This document shows positions 40,342 through 48,317 of a stretch of 48,451 nucleotides of DNA, one piece after another. The notes beneath the pieces are model-generated. The model was not told the origin of the DNA and ran no database searches. It saw only the letters and a list, made by a program, of their open reading frames with translations. The DNA comes from Candidatus Saccharimonadota bacterium (GTDB taxonomy: Bacteria > Patescibacteriota > Saccharimonadia > Saccharimonadales > Saccharimonadaceae). A program made the position numbers and the translations under genes. The stretch spans positions 1 to 48,451 of the forward strand of contig PBTC01000036.1 of NCBI GenBank assembly GCA_002726935.1, in the 5' to 3' direction. How positions within the stretch are numbered: the stretch's first letter is position 1; every line of letters starts with the position of its first letter.

Positions 40342-40722
40342 TTAATCCAAGGGCTTAAAATTCAGGTTACGCTGAGGGTTAAGGATGAGCTCGGGCTTTG
40401 CAATGACTTTGAGCGCTTCTTTCAGGAATTTGCTGTGCGGCTGGGGAATATCCAAGGCGTAGACCTTTTGATCGCTTGCGTCAAGGACGCCTGCCACAGG
40501 GTGGATTTGGTACTTGGCGCCGTCTTTAAGGCAGGCCACATACAACGCCTTGGCATATTTCGGAAATAAATCGATACCACTTTGAACCGTCGATGCGCAT
40601 GACCATCGCGTCCCCTCCCCTAACCTGACAGCTTCTTCACGGCTGCGGACTTTGACAACGTAGCCAATCTCGCTGGAATACGTCGCCGCGATATTTTCAA
40701 GAGGGGTTCTTTTTTGTTTCAT
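40342..40722 (-). CDS. 126-aa protein with a phage-type GxGT(K/R)W domain
   Basis: The central pattern LGEGTRWSCAS, then LYVACLKDGAKYQIHPVAG and LDASDQKV, recalls a domain frequent in phage and plasmid proteins (GxGTKWCTA, LYVI, KYQxH, D..N). I know of no established function. Here the usual WCT is WSC. Front part basic (MKQKRTPLENIAATYSSEIG). The start region is 68 nt from the end of the ankyrin-like gene on the same strand, with a second partial GTAC site between. Confidence 0.55.
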   Translation of the reverse strand: MKQKRTPLENIAATYSSEIGYVVKVRSREEAVRLGEGTRWSCASTVQSGIDLFPKYAKALYVACLKDGAKYQIHPVAGVLDASDQKVYALDIPQPHSKFLKEALKVIAKPELILNPQRNLNFKPLD

Positions 40723-40790
40723 GCTCGTTCTGCGCTTTTGTATTTTTACAGAGATTGTACGAAAAGATCAAAAAAGTAAAGATGATGTGC

Positions 40791-41522
40791 TTAATTGGAA
40801 GCAGTGGCCAACACTTTGCGAGTGCTTACAGTACTGTCTGTTAAAAGAGACTGCTGTTGCGGCTCGTTTGATGCCCCCCTGCCTTGTTGCCGTAGACCGC
40901 TTTCTAACGGAGTTTTACAGGCCTCAATTGGGATTGAGGCTCGATGCCCCATCATCCTGGTGGCAGCGAGAAAATGAGACTGCAGCAGCTCTTTTTCCCT
41001 CCGAGGTATGCTCGTGTTAAGTGCCTTTATCAAATCTCCGATGCTCATACCAGAAGCGACTTCCCTCACCTCGGGGTTCACCGTGTAATTCAATGCGGTC
41101 TTAAATACTTCGACTTTTGATTGAGCATAAGGGCGAAGTCGATAGGAATAAAAAGAATGGCAGGCCTGGTGAATCGGTGCCAGGCCGGTTGCTTTATCAA
41201 TTGAGCAAGCTGACAATCCCGATACCTCGAAGAAAATTTTCAAAAGCTCGACAGGACCCTCAAATATCAAGATTTCTATAAGCTTGGTGACCAATGTTTG
41301 CGACCCGGAGTCTATAACCGATCTCACAATATCTATTGAGTGCGCTCTGAACTGGAGAGACCTCAACGCCTGCTGCAGTGGATTTTTTCCCGCCTTGGCC
41401 TGTATAAAGATCCGCGGGTTTTGCGACATTGCAAAGCCTAAGTTCTCAGCTCGTCCCGTTAAGAGGAGCCTGGATGCATAGTCGGCGTATTTCTGACTAA
41501 CGATGTTTTCATGCATATGCAT
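40791..41522 (-). CDS. ankyrin-repeat-like protein
   Basis: 243 aa. Ankyrin-type helix pairs can be seen in the front two thirds: KNPLQQALRSLQFRAHSIDI, then LVTKLIEILIFEGPVELLKI, and ATGLAPIHQACHSF with the GxxPLHxA-like signature. The last 60 residues are polar and low in structure. No signal peptide. Ankyrin repeats bind partner proteins, often host targets, but the repeats are degenerate. ATG 41522 and 41516 both fit. Its promoter region contains motif copy B in opposite orientation. Confidence 0.6.
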   Translation of the reverse strand: MHMHENIVSQKYADYASRLLLTGRAENLGFAMSQNPRIFIQAKAGKNPLQQALRSLQFRAHSIDIVRSVIDSGSQTLVTKLIEILIFEGPVELLKIFFEVSGLSACSIDKATGLAPIHQACHSFYSYRLRPYAQSKVEVFKTALNYTVNPEVREVASGMSIGDLIKALNTSIPRREKELLQSHFLAATRMMGHRASIPIEACKTPLESGLRQQGRGASNEPQQQSLLTDSTVSTRKVLATASN

Positions 41523-41537
41523 TCAAATTCATAAATA

Positions 41538-41575
41538 TTGCTATCCTGTACATCATAACAATAAGTAGCAAATAC
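41538..41575 (+). promoter_or_regulatory. TGTACA-type motif, copy B, with extended -10
   Basis: TTGC-TATCCT, GTACAT, CATAACA and CAAATAC in order, nearly the same as copy D. In its plus orientation it leads to ATG-CAT-TAG at 41579, so it drives no protein. On the minus strand it lies just upstream of the ankyrin-like gene. Confidence 0.5.
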
Positions 41576-41610
41576 AGACATGCATTAGTTAGAGAATTTG
41601 GTTTCTTAAA

Positions 41611-41643
41611 ACAAAAGGGGCGACCCAAAACGAGTCGCCCCTT
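41611..41643 (-). terminator. intrinsic terminator of the HU gene
   Basis: On the minus strand AAGGGGCGAC (41643-41634) pairs with GTCGCCCCTT (41624-41615), followed by TTGT. The 10-bp GC-rich stem is strong; it could also stop plus-strand transcription from copy B, though the plus T tract is only two bases. Confidence 0.85.
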
Positions 41644-41660
41644 AACAGCTCAACTGGAAC

Positions 41661-41969
41661 TTACTTGGCCTTGGCTTTCGCTTTTTTCACTGGCGCTTGC
41701 AAAGCGTCCTTGAAAGCCTTGCCTGCTTTGAATTTTGGAACAACGGCGGCGGGAATCTGAATTGTCTGGCCAGTCGAGGGATTACGGCCCTCTCGTGCTT
41801 CGCGCTTTGCCGATGTAAAAGAACCAAATCCTGGAAAGGTTGCGCCTTCGCCCGACTTGACGGATTCAACGATTGATTCCAACACGAAGTCAATAATGTC
41901 TCCGGCTGCTTTCTTGGTCATGCCATCAAATTTTGCAACCAGTGCTTCTGTCAGTGAACCTTTATTCAT
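41661..41969 (-). CDS. HU-family DNA-binding protein
   Basis: 102 aa from ATG 41969 (MNKGSLTEALVAKF), with AAGAGGAAG upstream; an ATG nine codons earlier lacks a ribosome-binding site. The HU/IHF fold is clear: dimerising helices (about 4-40), FPGFGSFTSAKREAREGRNP with the family signature, STGQTIQIPAAVVPKFKAGK and a C-terminal helix. The extra C-terminal tail (PVKKAKAKAK) is lysine-rich. HU bends and compacts DNA and helps iteron origins open. A plasmid copy beside topoisomerase IV genes points to self-managed DNA topology. Confidence 0.93.
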   Translation of the reverse strand: MNKGSLTEALVAKFDGMTKKAAGDIIDFVLESIVESVKSGEGATFPGFGSFTSAKREAREGRNPSTGQTIQIPAAVVPKFKAGKAFKDALQAPVKKAKAKAK

Positions 41970-42033
41970 CTTTTCTTCCTCTTGGTAAATATCCACGTTA
42001 GTGGTCTTATGGTCTGTGCCCGATGGGCGGCTT

Positions 42034-42072
42034 ATACCTTTCGGTATTCTTTATCTGTCGAATCCCCGACAG
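42034..42072 (-). other. two hairpins upstream of the HU gene
   Basis: On the minus strand CTGTCG-GGGATT-CGACAG (42072-42055) and ATACC-GAAA-GGTAT (42047-42034), the latter with a GNRA-type tetraloop. They lie between the DUF4262-like gene and HU, so they are either the 3' end of the first or a structured HU leader. No U tract follows, so they are not a normal terminator. Confidence 0.4.
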
Positions 42073-42077
42073 GAAAA

Positions 42078-42617
42078 TCAATGGATTCTAGCTCTTTGAG
42101 TAACCTCGAAGAGGTCGAGCCCCTTTATGTCGCTTCCAGGATCCCAGGCAAATAGCCCGTTTTTATCTGGATAGCAAAGAATTGTGAGCTTTATCGGTGT
42201 AGCGGTACCCTTTTCTTCGTAATATCTTGAAATCAGATGGGGGTGGAAATCATTGACTTTAAGGGGGACCTGTCCGTTTTCTTTTTGAGCAAAGAAGTAG
42301 TCTGTTACATCAACCAGGCGCAGCGGGATACTGTTTATGTCTTGCAGCAGGAGTGTCTCGGTGGGAGATGCGCTGACTTTATCCAAATCAATAGTTCCCT
42401 CAAGGACTTTACTAACTAAGCCATAAAGGAACTGGGCCGACTTCTCTTGTGGCAGTCCAGTCACCATAAATTCTGGCAAGTTTTGTTGCGACATTCCAAT
42501 GGTGTAAGCGATACACAATTCCGTGTTTTCGACCATAAATTCGGTAAAGATCATTGTGTAGCCATATTCGTCAATCTTGTTGGCGATATATTTCATTGGG
42601 TCGATTTTGGCTTCCAT
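42078..42617 (-). CDS. DUF4262-like protein
   Basis: 179 aa. IDEYGYTMIFTEFMVENTEL then CIAYTIGMSQQNLPEFMVTG matches the DUF4262 signature (xxYTIGL...xPEL), and the rear LTILCYPDKNGLFAWDPGSD fits its typical WPD-like end. Function unknown for the family. AAGGA stands seven bases before ATG 42617, behind a TTGCAT/TACAAT promoter. It may have been exchanged with chromosomes, where the family is common. Confidence 0.7.
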   Translation of the reverse strand: MEAKIDPMKYIANKIDEYGYTMIFTEFMVENTELCIAYTIGMSQQNLPEFMVTGLPQEKSAQFLYGLVSKVLEGTIDLDKVSASPTETLLLQDINSIPLRLVDVTDYFFAQKENGQVPLKVNDFHPHLISRYYEEKGTATPIKLTILCYPDKNGLFAWDPGSDIKGLDLFEVTQRARIH

Positions 42618-42635
42618 TGGCTATCCTTTTTTATG

Positions 42636-42664
42636 ATTGTAACATATTATTGTATATTATGCAA
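42636..42664 (-). promoter_or_regulatory. sigma70-type promoter of the DUF4262-like gene
   Basis: Minus-strand TTGCAT (42664-42659), 17-bp spacer, TACAAT (42641-42636). The -35 box overlaps the stop of the preceding gene. Confidence 0.6.
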
Positions 42665-43244
42665 CCGATATGTTTGATACAAACCCGGTGACTTCAACAA
42701 TATCGATTCCTAAATTTCCATCCAGAGCCTTAATAAAATCATCGTAGGTTTCGCAAACGTACCTGAATGGGTAGGAATTATTTATGGCAGCGGAGGCGTC
42801 ACCAAAGCGTATATAGATTTCGGTTTTTGCCGCCCCGGCATAAGCAACCACCTTACACCCTACGTATTGGGAAAACTGCTCTCTTGGTAAGACGTAATCT
42901 GATTGAACTTTCAGACACCTTTTTTCCAAATCTTGTCTCTTGTTAAGGTAAAAAGACGTACAAAAACTAATGGTCCTTTCAATACCATGCTTCTTCAGCA
43001 TATACCGCAAAAAAGATTCTGTAGGCTCCTTCGTCTCCAGTAGGCGTGCGAGCCTAAAACTTGAGTTCTTGAGCTGAAACCGTTCGTAGAGCCCTTGTTG
43101 AAGGGCTTTATAGAAGCTGAAAAGATCCTCAACTCTGACGCCGTGAAATCTTGCTGACTCATAGAATGTCGCGCCCAGCATAACGCGCCTTAACGCCGCT
43201 CGAAGCTCCAGGTCGAGAACGTTCTTTGTAGGGGTATAAGGCAT
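42657..43244 (-). CDS. unknown 195-aa protein at the end of the topoisomerase operon
   Basis: No family recognised. Its front (LRAALRRVMLGATFYESARF then HGVRVEDLFSFYKALQ) has the spacing of a helix-turn-helix. The middle is basic (YLNKRQDLEKRCLK), and the rear is strand-rich (CKVVAYAGAAKTEIYIRFG). No export signal. It starts one base after the stop of the lipoprotein gene and is therefore the fourth gene of the parE-parC operon. Confidence 0.65.
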   Translation of the reverse strand: MPYTPTKNVLDLELRAALRRVMLGATFYESARFHGVRVEDLFSFYKALQQGLYERFQLKNSSFRLARLLETKEPTESFLRYMLKKHGIERTISFCTSFYLNKRQDLEKRCLKVQSDYVLPREQFSQYVGCKVVAYAGAAKTEIYIRFGDASAAINNSYPFRYVCETYDDFIKALDGNLGIDIVEVTGFVSNISVA

Positions 43245-43245
43245 T

Positions 43246-43827
43246 TTATTTTTTAGGGTTTAGATTGCTTTTGGAGCGATTAATCGAGATGGGCCTCCAA
43301 CTACCTTTCTCGGTCCCTCTGGCAAAGGCTTGAATGGTCTTTTTGTTCTGAAAGGAATTCAGGGTCTTATTCCAGTGATCTAAGCTGATTATACAAACTG
43401 CCTGTAAATTGTTGTCATGCACGTCACACTGGTGAACTTTCAAGGAATCTCGCGTTCGAGTGTAGATCACCTCAAAAGCGCGTTTTGTTTTTTCATCAGT
43501 AGCTTGATTGATCGCCGTCTTTGAGATGAGAGTCCGGCTCTCAAAAGCCATGGTAATCAGGGCTTTTGCGCTGTCATTGTTAATCTCATACACCTCCCCC
43601 CATTTGTACTTTCCGTAGCGAGTGGTTCTTAGTTGGTCTTCTGGAGAGCCGAAACCGTTGCCCTGCTGCCAGAGCATTTCCGCTCTTTCTCTTTCTTTTT
43701 GCACAATGGCCTCTCTCTCTTTTTGCTCCTTGAGCTCTCTTTGAGCGATGTCCTCCTCGTTCTCGCCAAAGCACCCGGCCAAGAGAAACGGAAGTAAAAG
43801 TGTGATTACTCTCAAATTATTGAACAT
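43246..43827 (-). CDS. small lipoprotein, third of three with a two-cysteine design
   Basis: 193 aa. The signal peptide ends LLAGC (Cys19). A charged coiled-coil stretch follows ([20 protein letters not shown]) and a globular domain with [20 protein letters not shown], then a basic [19 protein letters not shown] segment. The cysteine pair followed by an aromatic-Arg strand and a Trp strand matches the lipoproteins at 24881 and 27187. The gene starts 11 nt inside the end of parC, so it is coupled to topoisomerase IV, an odd combination. Confidence 0.75.
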   Translation of the reverse strand: MFNNLRVITLLLPFLLAGCFGENEEDIAQRELKEQKEREAIVQKERERAEMLWQQGNGFGSPEDQLRTTRYGKYKWGEVYEINNDSAKALITMAFESRTLISKTAINQATDEKTKRAFEVIYTRTRDSLKVHQCDVHDNNLQAVCIISLDHWNKTLNSFQNKKTIQAFARGTEKGSWRPISINRSKSNLNPKK

Positions 43828-46243
43828 CTTTTACTCCAGGCTCACTTAAGGGAAAGTTGATTTCTTTGGCCCAGTCGAACTTTTTCACTGAAACTGGAAC
43901 CACTCTGCCTTTTTGTCCTCTAGCACCGAGCTCGAACTGATTGTATTCAGTTCGAGTTTCGCCTTTTGCTACGATAAAGACAGGCACTTTATTTAAATCG
44001 GACACGAATTGCGGCTGAATAATCTTCTCGCCAGGCTTCAACGGGGTGATTTGGAGTCCCCGACCTTTGTCGGCGAATCGTAGTTCAGTCACTTGGAATG
44101 CTAATCCTTTGCCTGATGTGTCGTTGATACAGCAGAAATATTCTTTTAGTTTCAGAGGTCGATAAAGGCTTTCGCCGTCTTTCAGCGTAAAGAAGGCCTT
44201 GCCCGCTTTATTTCGCGTGGATAACGCGCCTACGTTGGAAATAAATCCATAGCCCGCATCACAACAAACAAAGAACTCGTCTTTTTCAGCGCCGGCGACA
44301 AGGGCTATCGGTTTAACTTTTTGTTCGAAATCGCACATTGAGGACAACGGAACTCCGTCAGTCTTTCCCGATGGGATCTGCGTTACGGAGAGCGAATATG
44401 CTCTCCCGTCGCTGGCAAGTAGATTAATGGGATTGGCAGACTCTGTTTCAATTGCCTGAAGAAGGGAGTCACCTTCTTTAAAGGTCACAGCGCTCAAATC
44501 AACCCCGTGGCCTCCCCTTTGCTTAATCCAACCCTTTTTTGAGAGCAGCAGTGTGATTTTCTCGTTAACGGTGGCTGCCTCCGATAGCGTGACTCGTTCA
44601 GATTCATACATCTTGGTTCTGCGTTCATCTGCGTACTTAGATCCGTCAGATAGAACTTCACGAGACACGAAGTCACGAAGGGATGAGTCACTAGAAAGAA
44701 TATCCCTCAGTGATTCAAGCTCTTCTTTAAGAGCTTTGATTTCCTGATCCAGCTTGAAGCCTTCCAGCCTTGCAAGTTGACGTAGCCTAATCTCAAGGAT
44801 GTCATCGGCCTGGGTATCGGAGAGACCAAAGGCATGCATAAGGTCTTCTTTTGGATTGTCGGATGCACGAATAATCGCGATCACCCGATCAATGTTTAAG
44901 AAGGCTATCTTTCGCCCCTCGAGGATATGCAATCGCTTCTCAATTTGAGAAATTCGATTGTTAATCCGATTGGTGACAGTTTGTAACCTAAAGCTACACC
45001 ATTCATCGAGCATGGTTCTCAGGCTCTTCTGCGCGGGCCTGCCGTCCAGTCCAATTGAAACGAGATTAATTGACACTGTTGATTCGAGACTTGTGTAAGC
45101 TAACAAGGTCTTAGCGAATTCTTCCCGATCTATTTTTGAGCTCTTTGGTTCGAAAACCAATCTCACTGCATAGTCCTTCCCGGACTCATCGCGAACCGTG
45201 TCGATTAAGTTCAGGAACAGAGCCTTGATTCTTTGTTGCTCTGGATCAAGTACCTTTTTCCCCGTCTTTATTTGGGGATTTGAGAGCGCTTCGATCTGCT
45301 CGAGTACCTTCGCTGCAGAAACCCCATGAGGAAGCTCTTTGACGACAAGCTTCCATTGGCCGCGACTTAATTCTTCAAATTCATAGGAGCAACGAAGTGC
45401 CAGCGACCCCCTTCCCTCCCTGTAGGCGGCAAGTATCTGGTCCCTGGGGGTTATACACAATCCTCCGCCAGGGAAATCTGGCCCAATAAACTGTTCGTAG
45501 AACGAATCATCGGTCAGTCCAGGGTTTTTAATAAGATCTGCCGCTAAACTTGAAATTTCAGAAAGATTATGGGATGGGCACTCTGTCGCCATGCCCACGG
45601 CAACGCCCGAAGCGCCGTTAAGAAGAAGCATGGGAAGACGCGCAGGTAGAACTGCCGGCTCCCGAAAAGCTCCATCGTAGTTGTCCTTAAAATCCACGGT
45701 GTTCAGATCGATTTCCGACAGCAGCAGCTCCGAGTACTTGGTCAGTCGGCTTTCGGTGTAGCGCATCGCGGCCGCGGAATCACCATCTCGACTGCCAAAA
45801 TTACCCTGCCCGTCTATTAGCGGGTATCTCAAGGAGAAGTCCTGAGCCTGGCGAACCATTGCGTCATAAACACTGGTGTCGCCGTGAGGGTGGAATTTAC
45901 CAAGTACTTCTCCAACGACACGAGCGCTTTTGACGTGTTTTGAAGAGGAGGTGAGGCCGAGATCGTGCATCGCATACAGGATTCGCCTTTGCACGGGCTT
46001 TTGGCCATCAGACACGTCCGGAAGAGCTCTGCCTTTTAATACGGCGATGCCGTAGGACAGATACGCTTTAGTGGCATAGGACTCAAGTGAGTCGTCGTCG
46101 AAATTAATCGGCTCACGTGGACCGTCGCCGTCAATGGGCGGAACAGATTGACCCGCGCTTTGAGGAAGTTCGACAATAGCTTCGGACTTTTTGAGGTTAG
46201 TCTCGTCTTGTGCTTCAAAATCGATAGAAAACTGGCTAGTCAT
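43817..46243 (-). CDS. parC: topoisomerase IV subunit A
   Basis: 808 aa, with about 50 extra N-terminal residues compared with E. coli ParC. The breakage-reunion domain has [13 protein letters not shown] and the catalytic tyrosine Y162 in AAMRYTES. The sites matching the quinolone residues Ser80 and Glu84 of E. coli ParC are T123 and D127. The C-terminal domain ([40 protein letters not shown]) follows ParC and lacks a GyrA box, so this is ParC rather than GyrA. With ParE it relaxes and decatenates daughter molecules. parE lies 36 nt upstream. Confidence 0.93.
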   Translation of the reverse strand: MTSQFSIDFEAQDETNLKKSEAIVELPQSAGQSVPPIDGDGPREPINFDDDSLESYATKAYLSYGIAVLKGRALPDVSDGQKPVQRRILYAMHDLGLTSSSKHVKSARVVGEVLGKFHPHGDTSVYDAMVRQAQDFSLRYPLIDGQGNFGSRDGDSAAAMRYTESRLTKYSELLLSEIDLNTVDFKDNYDGAFREPAVLPARLPMLLLNGASGVAVGMATECPSHNLSEISSLAADLIKNPGLTDDSFYEQFIGPDFPGGGLCITPRDQILAAYREGRGSLALRCSYEFEELSRGQWKLVVKELPHGVSAAKVLEQIEALSNPQIKTGKKVLDPEQQRIKALFLNLIDTVRDESGKDYAVRLVFEPKSSKIDREEFAKTLLAYTSLESTVSINLVSIGLDGRPAQKSLRTMLDEWCSFRLQTVTNRINNRISQIEKRLHILEGRKIAFLNIDRVIAIIRASDNPKEDLMHAFGLSDTQADDILEIRLRQLARLEGFKLDQEIKALKEELESLRDILSSDSSLRDFVSREVLSDGSKYADERRTKMYESERVTLSEAATVNEKITLLLSKKGWIKQRGGHGVDLSAVTFKEGDSLLQAIETESANPINLLASDGRAYSLSVTQIPSGKTDGVPLSSMCDFEQKVKPIALVAGAEKDEFFVCCDAGYGFISNVGALSTRNKAGKAFFTLKDGESLYRPLKLKEYFCCINDTSGKGLAFQVTELRFADKGRGLQITPLKPGEKIIQPQFVSDLNKVPVFIVAKGETRTEYNQFELGARGQKGRVVPVSVKKFDWAKEINFPLSEPGVKDVQ

Positions 46244-46279
46244 TGTTTATTCCGAATTATTTTCAGGCTTCTTTTACAC

Positions 46280-48247
46280 TTAAGATTCAGACTCGAATCT
46301 ATCTCCAAAGTCCTCAAGAAGTGCTCTCCTTGAGTGCGCTTCCTTTTTGCCCATCAATTTATTAAGTGCGGTGAACACCTCGCCGGTAAAATCTTCCGTT
46401 TGCATACGAACTAATCGCCGCGTGTCAGGATTAAGCGTGGTTTCCCACAGTTGCTCCGGGGACATCTCTCCCAAGCCTTTAAATCGGGAAACCGAATAAG
46501 AAGAGTCTTTTAGGCCTTCAAGTTGAAGCTTTTCCAGGGTGATCCTTAATTCATCTTCATCTAGGCAATAGAACTTTCGTGCGGGCTTTCCCTTGCCCGC
46601 AGCCGCCACATCTATCCTAAACAGCGGTGGTTGCGCGATGTAAATTAAGCCCTGCCGGATAAGTTCCGGGAAATGCTTATAAAACAGCGTCAGTAGCAAT
46701 ACCTGGATATGTGATCCGTCAACATCCGCGTCTGAGAGTATGCAAATTCGTTTGTACCGAAGCCCCGTCATGTCAGGCTTGTCCGTTGGAGCATGGGGGT
46801 CCACCCCAATTGCAACGGCGATGTCATGAATCTCGGTGTTGGCTAATAGCTGATCGGCAGCAGTCTCCCAGGAGTTCAACACTTTTCCCCTGAGGGGTAG
46901 GATAGCCTGGCACTCCTTGTCGCGACCCATCTTTGCAGATCCGCCCGCGGAATCGCCTTCAACAAAGAACACCTCACGAGCGTCTAAGTCGTCTGTTTCG
47001 CAGTCTGTTAATTTCCCTGGTAGAGTAGCCACGCCCGAACTCTTTTTGCGTTCAATTTTTTGAGCGGACTTCTGTCTGGCTTGCGCGGCTCGAATTGCCA
47101 TCTCAGCAATCTTTTTCGCTGCGTCGACGTTGTCCGCAAGCCAAAACTCAAAGGGAGCCTTGATTGACCAAGAGACCAGCTTTACAGCGTCTCGGCTATT
47201 CAGTTTTTCCTTGATTTGACCCTGGAATTGAGGGTCCAGGACCTTCGCTGCCAGAACGTAGCTAAGGTTCGAGCATACGTCTTCGCTAGTGACTTTAAGG
47301 CCCTTGTGAGCCATGTTGTTGGCGTCAATGAAATTTCTAACGGCTGTGAAGATTCCGTCGCGCAAGCCGGCGTCGTGGGTACCTCCAAGGGTGGTCGGAA
47401 TTAGGTTAACGTATGAGGCTCGAACCTTCGAGCCGGCTTCGGAGAAGCAGATCGCATATTCCGCCCCCTCTCCCTTAGCGATTGACTCCTGGGTTTCGGG
47501 TGAAAACTTCTCTCCTGAGAAGAATATATCGCTCTCGCTTCCCTCAAGTTGTTCCTTTAAATATTGGGTAATTCCGTTCTCGTAAAGAAATGACTGCTCA
47601 TCAAAGGCTCCGGGAGTGATCTCTCTGCAAAATACGAACTCCACGCCTTTCAATAGCGTGGCCTTTGACCTTACAAGATCACGGAGATCTTTAAGTGGCA
47701 CCGTTCCATTGTCAAAGAAGCTTGAATCTGGCCAAGCCCTAACCCTGGTACCGGTATCGGATTTCTCACACTTACCCTTGCGCTCAACAGGCTCGATTAC
47801 CTCCCCGCCGGAGAACGCTATTGTGTGGATGGCACCATCTCGATGCACCTCAACCTCAAGTCTGGTAGAAAGCGCATTGGTCACCGACACGCCTACACCG
47901 TGCAATCCACCGGAAAACCTATACGATGAATCGGCGTCGGCTTTGTTAAACTTCCCGCCCGCATGAAGCTTGGTAAACACTAGCTCGACAACTGGGACTC
48001 CTTCCGTAGGATGGATCCCGACAGGAATACCGCGCCCTTCATCCTGTATTTCAACGCTTCCGTCCAAGAAAGCTCGAACTACAATTTTTTTGCCATTCCC
48101 AGACAGAGCTTCGTCTGTCGCGTTGTCTAGGACCTCCTGCATGATGTGTAGCGGGTCATCTGTCCGCGTGTACATTCCTGGCCGAGCTCTAACAGGTTCT
48201 AGGCCTTTAAGAACCCGAATGTCGGATTCGTCATATGTTTTTTTCAT
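46280..48247 (-). CDS. parE: topoisomerase IV subunit B
   Basis: 655 aa, near E. coli ParE (630). GHKL ATPase motifs EVLDNATDEAL, DEGRGIPVG and GGLHGVGVSV are intact. The TOPRIM part has FVEGDSAGGSA, LSDADVDGSHI and SRFKGLGEMSPEQLW; the long insertion of GyrB is absent. It supplies ATP-driven strand passage. First gene of a four-gene minus-strand operon behind TTGAAT-17-TATAAT. No Shine-Dalgarno sequence is visible before the ATG. A plasmid-borne pair suggests the element handles its own decatenation. Confidence 0.94.
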   Translation of the reverse strand: MKKTYDESDIRVLKGLEPVRARPGMYTRTDDPLHIMQEVLDNATDEALSGNGKKIVVRAFLDGSVEIQDEGRGIPVGIHPTEGVPVVELVFTKLHAGGKFNKADADSSYRFSGGLHGVGVSVTNALSTRLEVEVHRDGAIHTIAFSGGEVIEPVERKGKCEKSDTGTRVRAWPDSSFFDNGTVPLKDLRDLVRSKATLLKGVEFVFCREITPGAFDEQSFLYENGITQYLKEQLEGSESDIFFSGEKFSPETQESIAKGEGAEYAICFSEAGSKVRASYVNLIPTTLGGTHDAGLRDGIFTAVRNFIDANNMAHKGLKVTSEDVCSNLSYVLAAKVLDPQFQGQIKEKLNSRDAVKLVSWSIKAPFEFWLADNVDAAKKIAEMAIRAAQARQKSAQKIERKKSSGVATLPGKLTDCETDDLDAREVFFVEGDSAGGSAKMGRDKECQAILPLRGKVLNSWETAADQLLANTEIHDIAVAIGVDPHAPTDKPDMTGLRYKRICILSDADVDGSHIQVLLLTLFYKHFPELIRQGLIYIAQPPLFRIDVAAAGKGKPARKFYCLDEDELRITLEKLQLEGLKDSSYSVSRFKGLGEMSPEQLWETTLNPDTRRLVRMQTEDFTGEVFTALNKLMGKKEAHSRRALLEDFGDRFESES

Positions 48248-48276
48248 TATATAAAAGGGCGTTATGTACTCATATT

Positions 48277-48305
48277 ATTATAACACAACACTTATAAATA
48301 TTCAA
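48277..48305 (-). promoter_or_regulatory. sigma70-type promoter of the parE-parC operon
   Basis: Minus-strand TTGAAT (48305-48300), 17-bp spacer, TATAAT (48282-48277), about 30 bp before ATG 48247. The leader contains GAGTACATAACG, a partial match to the TGTACA-type motif. Confidence 0.7.
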
Positions 48306-48317
48306 TTTCCGTGAGGG

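Noticed and set aside
43817-46243. GyrA rather than ParC
   Set aside because: The C-terminal domain follows ParC, lacks the GyrA box, and the partner subunit lacks the GyrB insertion.
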